64,000 nucleotides of DNA from Streptomyces sp. NRRL F-2580 (lineage in GTDB: Bacteria > Actinomycetota > Actinomycetes > Streptomycetales > Streptomycetaceae), in the NCBI RefSeq assembly GCF_000720115.1, contig NZ_JOIR01000037.1, forward strand, positions 89,336 to 153,335. Reading direction: 5' to 3'. The translations under genes were made by a program, and so were the position numbers. The notes under the pieces were generated by a model that worked only from the letters and a program-made list of their open reading frames with translations, made no database searches and was not told the origin of the DNA. Every line of letters starts with the position of its first letter. The first letter of the stretch is position 1. Positions 16,573 to 23,636 of this stretch are shown piece by piece.

Positions 16573-17214
16573 TTACGCGGTCTCCTCCAACGCCTCGTAC
16601 TGGAGGGCCAGGCCGTCCAGCAGTGCCGCCAGGCCCGTCTCGAAGGCGCCCTCGTCCACCTCGCGCTGCCGCTCGGCCAGCAGGTGGGCCTGGCCCAGGT
16701 GGGGGTAGTCGGCCGGGTCGTACGCGGTGCGGTCGTCCACGAAGCCCCGGGCGAAGGAGCCCACGGCGGAGCCCAGGATGAAGTACCGCATCAGCGCGCC
16801 GATCCGGGTCGCCTGCGCCGGCGGCCAGCCGGCCGCCGTCATCGCGCCGAACACCGCGTCCGCCAGCCGCAGTCCGGCCGGGCGGCGGCCCGGCCCGCGG
16901 GCCAGCACCGGCACGATGTTCGGATGGTCCGCCAGGGCGTCGCGGTACGAGTGCGCCCACGCGTGCAGGGAGGCCCGCCAGTCCCGGCCGCCGTCGAACA
17001 TCGACAAGTCGACCCGTGCGCTCACCGAGTCCGCCACCGCGTCCAGGATCTCGTCCTTGGTGCGGAAGTGGTTGTAGAGCGAGGGCCCGCTGACGCCGAG
17101 CGCGGCCGCCAGCCGCCGCGTCGACACCGCCTCCAGCCCCTCCGCGTCCACCAGCGCGCCGGCCGCCTCGACGATGCGGTCGCGGCTGAGGAGGGGCTTG
17201 CGCGGTCTGGCCAT
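16573..17214 (-). CDS. TetR-family regulator of the adjacent alcohol/acyl-CoA genes
   Basis: A 213-aa protein: MARPRKPLLSRDRIVEAAGA, then the helix-turn-helix (VSTRRLAAALGVSGPSLYNHF, TKDEILDAVADSV) and a TetR C-terminal domain with a conserved FILGSAVGSFARGF helix. An in-frame ATG at 17223 (MWRMARPRK) is an alternative start. The gene is divergent from the acyl-CoA dehydrogenase, with the AACTA-N7-TAGTT operator between them; a second copy of the operator precedes the aldehyde dehydrogenase at 13890. It is therefore likely an autoregulated repressor of both units, released by an acyl-CoA or aldehyde ligand. Confidence 0.92.
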   Translation of the reverse strand: MARPRKPLLSRDRIVEAAGALVDAEGLEAVSTRRLAAALGVSGPSLYNHFRTKDEILDAVADSVSARVDLSMFDGGRDWRASLHAWAHSYRDALADHPNIVPVLARGPGRRPAGLRLADAVFGAMTAAGWPPAQATRIGALMRYFILGSAVGSFARGFVDDRTAYDPADYPHLGQAHLLAERQREVDEGAFETGLAALLDGLALQYEALEETA

Positions 17215-17243
17215 GCGCCACATAGTAGGGCCTGGCCGCCATA

Positions 17244-17260
17244 AACTACCGGTGCTAGTT
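17244..17260. promoter_or_regulatory. Operator AACTACCGGTGCTAGTT in the tetR/acyl-CoA dehydrogenase divergent promoter
   Basis: Arms AACTA and TAGTT with a 7-bp centre differ from the 13891-13907 copy at only two central bases. The site is 30 nt from the TetR start and 33 nt from the acyl-CoA dehydrogenase start, where bound repressor would block both promoters. Confidence 0.75.
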
Positions 17261-17293
17261 AAACGCCCCGGACGAGACGCCCGGAGGTGCCCG

Positions 17294-18445
17294 GTGAACC
17301 TGGAGCTGAGCGAGGAGCAGAGCGCCGTACGCCGGCTCGCCCGCGAGTTCACCGAGCGCGAGGTCATCCCGTACGCGGCGGCGTGGGACCGCGCCGAGAG
17401 CGTCGATCGGTCCATCGTCAAGAAACTCGGCGACCTCGGCTTCCTCGGCCTGACCGTTCCCGAGGAGTACGGCGGCTCCGGCGGCGACCACCTCGCCTAC
17501 GTCCTCGTCACCGAGGAGCTCGGACGCGGCGACTCCGCCGTGCGCGGGATCGTCTCCGTCTCCCTCGGCCTCGTCGCCAAGACCCTCGCCGCGTGGGGGA
17601 CCGAGGAGCAGAAGCACGCCTGGCTGCCCCGCCTCTGCTCCGGCGAGGCGCTCGGCTGCTTCGGCCTGACCGAGCCCGGCACCGGCTCCGACGCGGGCGC
17701 CCTCACCACCCGCGCCGTGCGCGAGGGCGACGCGTACGTCATCAGCGGCAGCAAGATGTTCATCACCAACGGCACCTGGGCCGATGTGGTGCTGCTCTTC
17801 GCCCGCACCGGCGACGAGCCCGGCCACCGCGGGATATCCGCCTTCCTCGTCCCCACCGACACGCCCGGCCTGACCCGCCGCGAGATCCACGGCAAGCTGG
17901 GCCTGCGCGGCCAGGCCACCGCCGAGCTCGCCCTCGACGGCGTCCGCGTCCCCGCCTCCGCGATGCTCGGCCCCGAGGGCAAGGGCTTCTCGGTCGCCAT
18001 GTCCGCCCTCGCCAAGGGCCGGATGTCGGTCGCCGCCGGCTGCGTCGGCATCGCCCAGGCGGCCCTGGACGCGGCCGTCTCGTACGCCGCCCAGCGCGAG
18101 CAGTTCGGCAAGCCGATCGCCCACCACCAGCTGGTGCAGGAGCTGATCGCCGACATCTCCGTCGACGTGGACGCGGCCCGGCTGCTGACCTGGCGGGTCG
18201 CGGACCTCATCGACCGCGGTCAGCCCTTCGCCACCGAGTCCTCCACCGCCAAGCTCTTCGCCTCCGAGGCCGCCGTGCGCGCCGCGAGCAACGCCCTCCA
18301 GGTGCACGGAGGCTACGGCTACATCGACGAGTACCCGGCCGGCAAACTGCTGCGCGACGCGCGCGTGATGACCCTGTACGAGGGCACCAGCCAGATCCAG
18401 AAGCTGCTCATCGGCCGTGCCCGCACCGGGGTTTCCGCCTTCTGA
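17294..18445 (+). CDS. Acyl-CoA dehydrogenase
   Basis: A 383-aa flavoenzyme of the ACAD family introducing the alpha-beta double bond in acyl-CoA. Motifs: LTEPGTGSDAGAL (FAD/substrate), KMFITNGTWAD, GKLGLRGQATAELALDGVRVP, REQFGKPIAHHQLVQ, LQVHGGYGYIDEYPAGKLLRDARV and the catalytic base in TLYEGTSQIQ. The YEGTS glutamate places it with short- or branched-chain acyl-CoA dehydrogenases. GTG 17294 is supported by GGAGG with 6-nt spacing. It is divergent from and probably repressed by the TetR gene. The YiaA-like membrane protein follows 84 bp downstream. Confidence 0.95.
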   Translation: MNLELSEEQSAVRRLAREFTEREVIPYAAAWDRAESVDRSIVKKLGDLGFLGLTVPEEYGGSGGDHLAYVLVTEELGRGDSAVRGIVSVSLGLVAKTLAAWGTEEQKHAWLPRLCSGEALGCFGLTEPGTGSDAGALTTRAVREGDAYVISGSKMFITNGTWADVVLLFARTGDEPGHRGISAFLVPTDTPGLTRREIHGKLGLRGQATAELALDGVRVPASAMLGPEGKGFSVAMSALAKGRMSVAAGCVGIAQAALDAAVSYAAQREQFGKPIAHHQLVQELIADISVDVDAARLLTWRVADLIDRGQPFATESSTAKLFASEAAVRAASNALQVHGGYGYIDEYPAGKLLRDARVMTLYEGTSQIQKLLIGRARTGVSAF

Positions 18446-18528
18446 GCCCCGGCCGGGCGGGCCGGATGAGTACCCGCATGAGTACGCGTGCGGATGTGTC
18501 CGCGCCCGCCGCGCCCGATGCTCGACCC

Positions 18529-18816
18529 ATGAACGAGACACCGGTCAAGCAGCAGAGCACGGGGGCGTACTACGGCCAGGCCGTCGCCTCCTTCGGCATC
18601 GCCATCGGCGCGGTGTCCGTGGGGATCTACAACCTGGAGGCGAACGGCTGGGTCCGTGCCTTCCTCGGCATCGCGGTCCTCTACCTCACCACCTCGGCCT
18701 TCACCCTCGCCAAGGTGATCCGCGACCGCCAGGAGGTCACGCAGATCGTCAGCAGGGTGGATCAGGCCAGGATGGAGAAGATCATGGCCGAGTACGACCC
18801 CTTCGCGCCGAAGTAG
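18529..18816 (+). CDS. YiaA/YiaB-type two-helix inner membrane protein
   Basis: A 95-aa protein with two adjacent hydrophobic segments (AVASFGIAIGAVSVGIYNLEA and AFLGIAVLYLTTSAFTLAKVI) followed by a charged helix IRDRQEVTQIVSRVDQARMEK and a conserved AEYDPFAPK end. This matches the YiaA/B two-helix domain. No strong ribosome binding site precedes ATG 18529; an in-frame ATG at 18466 is possible but would add a low-complexity MSTRMSTR leader. Function is not established for the family. It lies between the acyl-CoA dehydrogenase and the next TetR gene. Confidence 0.8.
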   Translation: MNETPVKQQSTGAYYGQAVASFGIAIGAVSVGIYNLEANGWVRAFLGIAVLYLTTSAFTLAKVIRDRQEVTQIVSRVDQARMEKIMAEYDPFAPK

Positions 18817-18831
18817 TCGGCCTGGCCGCAC

Positions 18832-18845
18832 TAAGCGCTTGCTCA
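18832..18845. promoter_or_regulatory. Operator-like site TAAGCGCTTGCTCA upstream of TetR
   Basis: This exact 14-mer occurs twice in the window: here, 48 nt before the TetR start at 18894, and at 20155-20168 upstream of the MaoC gene. It contains the AGCGCT palindrome and the CTTGCT half-site seen in TetR regulons of fatty-acid metabolism. Confidence 0.7.
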
Positions 18846-18893
18846 CCCTCCGGTAGGGTGTTCACTTCCACACGGCGAAGAGGTGAGCGAGCG

Positions 18894-19529
18894 ATGGACA
18901 GCGCGGAGGAGACGGTCGGCGGATACCGGCCGTGGTCCGAGGTCACGCCCGACGCCGCACGGCGGCTGCTCGTGGCCGCCGTCGAGGCCTTCGCCGAGCG
19001 CGGGTACCACGCCACCACCACACGTGACATCGCGGGCCGGGCCGGCATGAGCCCGGCCGCGCTCTACATCCACTACAAGACCAAGGAAGAGCTGCTCCAC
19101 CGGATCAGCCGGATCGGCCACGACAAGGCGCTGGAGATCCTGACCACCGCGGCCGAGGGCCCCGGCTGCGCCGCCGAGCGGCTCGACGCCGCCGTACGGT
19201 CCTTCGTGCGGTGGCACGCGGCGCACCACACCACCGCGCGCGTGGTCCAGTACGAGCTCGACGCTCTCGCTCCGGAGCACCGCTCCGAGATCGTGGCACT
19301 GCGCCGGCAGAGCGATGCCGCCGTCCGCCGGATCCTCGCCGACGGGGTCGCGGCGGGGGAGTTCGACGTCCCGGACGTGCCGGGCACCACCCTCGCGGTG
19401 CTGTCGCTGTGCATCGACGTGGCCCGCTGGTTCAACGTGGCCGGGCAGCGCACGCCCGACGAGGTCGGCGGGCTCTACGCCGACCTCGTGCTCCGCATGG
19501 TGGCCGCGCGGCCCCGCCCCCGGAAGTAG
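18894..19529 (+). CDS. TetR-family regulator, probable regulator of the MaoC hydratase gene
   Basis: A 211-aa protein with helix-turn-helix (AARRLLVAAVEAFAERGYHA, TTRDIAGRAGMSPAALYIHY, TKEELLHRISR) and a C-terminal domain (VRSFVRWHAAHHTTARVVQYEL, ALRRQSDAAVRRILADGVAAGEF, SLCIDVARWFN) of the KstR2-like TetR_C type. The ATG at 18894 follows AAGAGGTGAG. The 14-bp TAAGCGCTTGCTCA sites before its own gene and before MaoC suggest autoregulation plus control of the convergent MaoC gene. Confidence 0.93.
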   Translation: MDSAEETVGGYRPWSEVTPDAARRLLVAAVEAFAERGYHATTTRDIAGRAGMSPAALYIHYKTKEELLHRISRIGHDKALEILTTAAEGPGCAAERLDAAVRSFVRWHAAHHTTARVVQYELDALAPEHRSEIVALRRQSDAAVRRILADGVAAGEFDVPDVPGTTLAVLSLCIDVARWFNVAGQRTPDEVGGLYADLVLRMVAARPRPRK

Positions 19530-19579
19530 TCCGCCGGAAGCAGGCCCCCTGCAGTAGTCGGCCGGGAGCGGCCCGTCCG

Positions 19580-20041
19580 TCAGAAGTAGTAGCGGGACAC
19601 CGACTCGGCCACGCACACCGGCTTGTCGCCGCCCTCGCGTTCGACCGTCACGGTGGCCGTGACCTGCACGCCCCCGCCCGCCTCCGTGACCTCCGTGATC
19701 GCGGCCGTGGCGCGCAGTCGCGAGCCGACCGGCACCGGCGCGGGGAAACGGACCTTGTTCGTCCCGTAGTTGAGACCCATCTTCATACCCTCGACCCGCA
19801 TGATCTGCGGCACCAGGACGGGCAGCAGGGACAGCGTCAGATAGCCGTGCGCGATGGTGGAACCGAAGGGTCCGCCCGCTGCCCGCTCCGGGTCCACGTG
19901 GATCCACTGATGATCGCCCGTGGCGTCCGCGAAGAGGTCGATCCGCTTCTGGTCCACCTCCAGCCACTCGCTGGGACGGAGTGGCGCGCCGATCCCGGCG
20001 CGCAGTTCCTCGGCGGACGTGAAGACCCTCGGCTCGGACAT
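19580..20041 (-). CDS. MaoC-family (R)-specific enoyl-CoA hydratase-like dehydratase
   Basis: A 153-aa single hot-dog domain. The hydratase 2 motif is intact: FADATGDHQWIHVD followed by GPFGSTIAHGYLTLSL, carrying the catalytic Asp and His. VNYGTNKVRFPAPV-like LNYGTNKVRFPAPVPVGSRL is also typical. Full length for the family (about 150 aa). The ATG 20041 is preceded by an AGGAACAGGG purine stretch. It probably hydrates trans-2-enoyl-CoA, linking to the acyl-CoA dehydrogenase genes nearby. It is convergent with the TetR gene and divergent from soxR. Confidence 0.93.
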   Translation of the reverse strand: MSEPRVFTSAEELRAGIGAPLRPSEWLEVDQKRIDLFADATGDHQWIHVDPERAAGGPFGSTIAHGYLTLSLLPVLVPQIMRVEGMKMGLNYGTNKVRFPAPVPVGSRLRATAAITEVTEAGGGVQVTATVTVEREGGDKPVCVAESVSRYYF

Positions 20042-20063
20042 GCCCTGTTCCTGCCTCTCACGG

Positions 20064-20127
20064 CGACTGACGGACGACTGACAACGACTGACGGACGAAT
20101 GACGGACGAATGACGGACGACTGACCG
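20064..20127. repeat. GACGGACGAATGAC-type 11-bp tandem repeat
   Basis: Five or so units of GACGGACGA(A/C)T, with one unit altered to GACAACGACT, fill the region between the MaoC start codon and the TAAGCGCTTGCTCA operator. The array would lie in the 5' leader or promoter spacer of the MaoC transcript. Confidence 0.85.
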
Positions 20128-20154
20128 GCAAGTGATGGACCAGCAGCGGGCGAA

Positions 20155-20168
20155 TAAGCGCTTGCTCA
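20155..20168. promoter_or_regulatory. Operator-like site TAAGCGCTTGCTCA between maoC and soxR
   Basis: Identical to 18832-18845. It lies 114 nt upstream of the MaoC ATG and 54 nt before the soxR start, so it could control the hydratase, soxR or both. Confidence 0.7.
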
Positions 20169-20221
20169 GCATGCTGGGACCGCATGTGTATGTCAACGGA
20201 CCTCCGACTACCCTCGGCCGG

Positions 20222-20665
20222 GTGCCGCAGATTCCCGAGAAAGTCCACGAGCTCACCGTCGGCCAGCTGTCCGCCCGTAGCGGCGCGGCCGTCTCCGCAC
20301 TTCACTTCTACGAGGCCAAGGGCCTGATCAGCAGCCGCCGCACCTCCGGCAACCAGCGCCGCTACACCCGTGACGCGCTGCGCCGCGTCGCCTTCGTGCG
20401 CGCCGCCCAGCGCGTCGGCATCCCGCTGGCCAGCATCCGCGACGCCCTGGCCCAGCTCCCCGAGGAACGCACCCCCACCCGCGAGGACTGGGCCCGCCTC
20501 TCCGAGGCCTGGCGCGCCGAGCTCGACGAGCGGATCATGCGGCTCGGCCGGCTGCGCGACCACCTCACGGACTGCATCGGCTGCGGCTGTCTCTCGATGA
20601 AGACCTGCGCCCTGTCCAACCCCGACGACGTCTTCGGCGAACGCCTCACCGGTTCGCGGCTGTAG
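20222..20665 (+). CDS. soxR: Redox-sensing MerR-family activator SoxR
   Basis: A 147-aa protein: MerR DNA-binding region ([42 protein letters not shown]), dimerisation helix, and the [2Fe-2S] loop [14 protein letters not shown] with the SoxR pattern C-x2-C-x-C-x5-C. In Streptomyces SoxR responds to redox-active metabolites rather than superoxide alone. GTG 20222 lacks a ribosome binding site; TACCCT ends 7 nt upstream, consistent with a leaderless mRNA. Its last 20 bp overlap the end of the convergent BKACE gene. Confidence 0.96.
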   Translation: MPQIPEKVHELTVGQLSARSGAAVSALHFYEAKGLISSRRTSGNQRRYTRDALRRVAFVRAAQRVGIPLASIRDALAQLPEERTPTREDWARLSEAWRAELDERIMRLGRLRDHLTDCIGCGCLSMKTCALSNPDDVFGERLTGSRL

Positions 20666-21398
20666 CCGCCGAGGCGGCCGCGCCCCGCGGTGTCAGTTCC
20701 CGGGCCGCCGCCACCAGTTCGGCGGTCGACCGCGCCGGCCGCCCGTCCGGCAGGTGCAGTACGTCGCCCACGCCGGTGCGCGCAACCGTTCCGCAGCGCG
20801 CGGCCAGCCGCAGCACCGGCCAGGCGGCCGCCTCCCGCCCGTACACCAGGACCGCCGCCGGAGGCAGCCCGCGCAGCCCCGCCACCAGCGCCGGATCGGC
20901 CGCCGCGAGCTCGACCGCGAGCCGGACCCGTCCGGGATCGCGCACCGGCCAGGCCATGAACCGTGCCATCGGCTCCGGGCCGGCCGGTCCGCCCACCGGC
21001 ACCACCGCGTCCACCGAAACCCCGCGCTCCAGCAGAGCCCGCCCCAGCTCCCCGGCCCCCGGCTCCCCGAAGTGCACCACCGCCCGGTCCGGCAGCACCG
21101 TCCACGAACGCACCCGCTCCAGTCGCCCCGCCGGATCGGGCTCGGCCCCGATGCCCGCGGGCACCGACAGCGGTACGTGGACCCCCGCGCCCCGCATCGC
21201 CGCCAGCACCGGCCCCACCACCCGCGGCGAGAGGCTCTCCCGCCCGCACGGGGTCCGCGGGTGCACCAGCACCTCCCCGGCACCGGCGGCCACCGCCGCC
21301 AGCGCCGACTCCGTCAGATCCGCCGGCGACACCGGCACGGCCGGGCCGTCGGCAGCGCTCCGGGCGCCGTTCACCGACGCCAGCAGCAAGGTCCTCAC
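20646..21398 (-). CDS. BKACE-family (3-keto-5-aminohexanoate cleavage-like) protein
   Basis: A 250-aa TIM-barrel-type protein of the beta-keto acid cleavage family (DUF849): [65 protein letters not shown]. Typical members have an H-x-H zinc motif in the first of these segments; here only one His remains (LVHPR), so metal binding or activity may be altered. GTG 21398 overlaps the TGA of the upstream gene (GTGA), indicating translational coupling with the zinc-ribbon protein. The natural substrate is unknown. Confidence 0.75.
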   Translation of the reverse strand: MRTLLLASVNGARSAADGPAVPVSPADLTESALAAVAAGAGEVLVHPRTPCGRESLSPRVVGPVLAAMRGAGVHVPLSVPAGIGAEPDPAGRLERVRSWTVLPDRAVVHFGEPGAGELGRALLERGVSVDAVVPVGGPAGPEPMARFMAWPVRDPGRVRLAVELAAADPALVAGLRGLPPAAVLVYGREAAAWPVLRLAARCGTVARTGVGDVLHLPDGRPARSTAELVAAARELTPRGAAASAATAANR

Positions 21399-21976
21399 GC
21401 CGCCCCCGCCGCGGGCGTCTCCGCCAGCGCCGGTCTCGGCACGACGATCCCGCAGCCCGCGCACACCGGCCCGTCCCAGGCCCAGGCGCCTTCCCACGGA
21501 CCCATCGGCGTCACGGCCGGCCACCGCAGTTCGGTGTCCCCGCAGACCGGGCACGCCGTCCCGGGCTCCGACTCCAGCGCCCGGACCAGCCGCCGCAGCA
21601 CCTCGCCCAGCGCCCCCTCCGGCCGCACGCCCGGATCCGCGCACCGCACCACCGCGTCCCCGCTCCCGCCCCACGCCCACTCCGGCCGGCGCAGCCCGTC
21701 GTGCTTCTCCCGCCGACGCCGCTCCGCGAACTGGCGCTCGTACTCCAGCCAGACCGCCCGCGCGTCCTCCAGCTCCTCCAGCGCGGCGACCAGCCGCAGC
21801 GGATCCGCCCCCCGGTCCTCGGGGGCGATCCCGTGCCGGTCGCACAGGTGCCACCACGTGGCCCGGTGCCCATAGGGCGCGAACCGCTCCAGGCAACGGC
21901 GCAGCGAATGGCGCCGCAAGGCCCGGTCATTGCGCGCGTCGCGCACCTGGTAGGCCAGACTCCGGAATCCCGCCAT
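21395..21976 (-). CDS. Hypothetical protein with C-terminal zinc ribbon
   Basis: A 193-aa protein. The N-terminal half is basic and helical (MAGFRSLAYQVRDARNDRAL, SLRRCLERFAPYGHRATWWH, LEDARAVWLEYERQFAERRR). The C-terminal part has paired cysteines CPVCGDTELRW and CAGCG, a rubredoxin-like zinc ribbon. ATG 21976 has GGAGG about 10 nt upstream. It is coupled by GTGA overlap to the BKACE gene. I do not recognise a named family; a nucleic-acid or protein-binding role is a guess from the zinc ribbon. Confidence 0.75.
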   Translation of the reverse strand: MAGFRSLAYQVRDARNDRALRRHSLRRCLERFAPYGHRATWWHLCDRHGIAPEDRGADPLRLVAALEELEDARAVWLEYERQFAERRRREKHDGLRRPEWAWGGSGDAVVRCADPGVRPEGALGEVLRRLVRALESEPGTACPVCGDTELRWPAVTPMGPWEGAWAWDGPVCAGCGIVVPRPALAETPAAGAA

Positions 21977-22071
21977 CGCACCATCACCTCCGCCGATGTG
22001 CCCAACATGCCCTGCCCGGGCCGGGCGCATGCGGGGGCGGTCGAGGCGTGCGGGTGGCACATGGCCGGAAC

Positions 22072-23553
22072 TCAGCGCCCCATGCGCCCCGCGGCCACCA
22101 CCACCCGGGCCAGTTCCTCGTGGCAGATGTCGCTGTGCGCCCCCGAGGGGGCACCGCCGCGGCGGACCACAGCGCCCGCGTCCACGCTGACGCAACCGGC
22201 CGTCGGCACCCCCTCGCGCAGGGCGGTGGCGAGGCTCAGCCGCGGCGCGCCGGGCACCGCCTGCACCCCGTCGTGCCCGATGGCGCCCCACCGTTCGTCG
22301 AAGCCGAGCACTCCGGCCGAATCCCCTGCCATCCGGGAGGCCAGCGGGTAGAAGAGGCCGAGGGCCGAGTCGTGCGGGGAGTGGCAGGCCACCACCGGCC
22401 CGTCGACCCTGCGCTGGAGGCCGCGCAGGGCGCCGCCGTTGCTCCTGTCGTGCGGCAGCCGGTCGGCGAACGCGTAGTGGGAGAAGGCCCCCTGGAGCAG
22501 GGTCACGGACTTCACGTACCGGGCGCCGTCCGGCACCGCGCGCAGCGCGAAGGACACCACCCGCGCCCCGAAGCTGTGTCCGATCAGGTGGAACCGCACG
22601 GCCGGGCGCTCGCCCGCCAGCTGTGCCAGCACCGGACCGAGACCGCGCTCGCCGACCACACCCGCCCGCTTCTTCATCCTGTAGTACGTCGCCTGCCGCA
22701 GCAGCTCCTTGGCGCCGCCCCACAGACCTCGCAGGGCGCCGCCGACCGCGAAGGCCGACCCGTCGACCGCGAAGGCCGGCCCGTCGACCGCGAAGGCCGG
22801 CCCGTCGACCCCGAGGCCCGGCCCGCCGGCCGCCGAAGCGGCCCCCTCGCCGCCGCCGGCCGCCGCGCCCGCCGCGACCAAGGCGAGGGAGAGGGCCCGG
22901 CACACCTCCAGCACGTCGTCCGTGAAGAGGGCGGGAACCGCCGGAGCCGCCGCCGTGGGCACCGCGTCCACCCCCGCCAGCTCCCGTACGAGCGCACCGA
23001 ACTCGATGAACGCCGCCGTCGACTCCGGCCGCTCCTCCAGCAGTTCCGCCACCCGGTCCAGCTCCGCCTGCCGTCCCGGCCAGAACTCCGCGAGCGCCCG
23101 CCGGGTGAGGGGGTCCAGCGCCGTGCCGAAGCCGGGTTCCCCGAGTGCCCCGGGTGCGTCGAAGTCGGGGATCGGCTCGTCGGAGAACCGCATGGAGGGC
23201 CATACGACGCCCACGTACCCCAGCCGCACCCCCGACCCCACCAGCCCCGGGAAGGGGGCGAAGAACCGGTCGTAGAGCCGGGTCGCGGTGGACCGGTCGC
23301 TGTTCCAGCCGTGCGCGAAGACCAGCACGTCCGTGGCCTCCATCCGGGCCACCGTGCCCTGCGTGGCCCGGTCCACGTCCCCTTCGGAGTCGAAGGTCAG
23401 CTCCGCGTACGGCCCGACGCCGATCCCGGCCGTGACCCCGAGCCGGTTCCCCGCCGTGAGCCCGGCCGCCGTCCCGGCCGCCGTGATCCCGGCCGCCGTG
23501 ATCCCGGTCCCGGTCCCGAACCCGATGCCGAACCCGCCGCCGATGTCCGTCAT
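22072..23553 (-). CDS. Alpha/beta-hydrolase-fold protein with repetitive linker
   Basis: A 493-aa protein. After a Gly/Ala/Thr-rich start with ITAAGITAAG repeats it reads VLVFAHGWNSDRSTATRLYDRF (oxyanion-hole region) and, near residue 345, the nucleophile elbow LIGHSFGARVVSFALRA, followed by VTLLQGAFSHYAF and VACHSPHDSALG, matching serine hydrolases. The middle holds four copies of the heptapeptide GPAFAVD, encoded by 21-bp repeats at about 22741-22824. GGAGGGGG precedes ATG 23553. Substrate unknown; the neighbouring NamZ gene hints at, but does not prove, cell-envelope work. No signal peptide is evident. Confidence 0.75.
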   Translation of the reverse strand: MTDIGGGFGIGFGTGTGITAAGITAAGTAAGLTAGNRLGVTAGIGVGPYAELTFDSEGDVDRATQGTVARMEATDVLVFAHGWNSDRSTATRLYDRFFAPFPGLVGSGVRLGYVGVVWPSMRFSDEPIPDFDAPGALGEPGFGTALDPLTRRALAEFWPGRQAELDRVAELLEERPESTAAFIEFGALVRELAGVDAVPTAAAPAVPALFTDDVLEVCRALSLALVAAGAAAGGGEGAASAAGGPGLGVDGPAFAVDGPAFAVDGSAFAVGGALRGLWGGAKELLRQATYYRMKKRAGVVGERGLGPVLAQLAGERPAVRFHLIGHSFGARVVSFALRAVPDGARYVKSVTLLQGAFSHYAFADRLPHDRSNGGALRGLQRRVDGPVVACHSPHDSALGLFYPLASRMAGDSAGVLGFDERWGAIGHDGVQAVPGAPRLSLATALREGVPTAGCVSVDAGAVVRRGGAPSGAHSDICHEELARVVVAAGRMGR

Positions 23554-23636
23554 GACGTCCCCCTCCACGCCGTGCCTCCGGTGCTGTCAGCATCCTGCTG
23601 ACGCGCCCGCCCGGCCAGCCCCCCGGCGCGGTCGGC

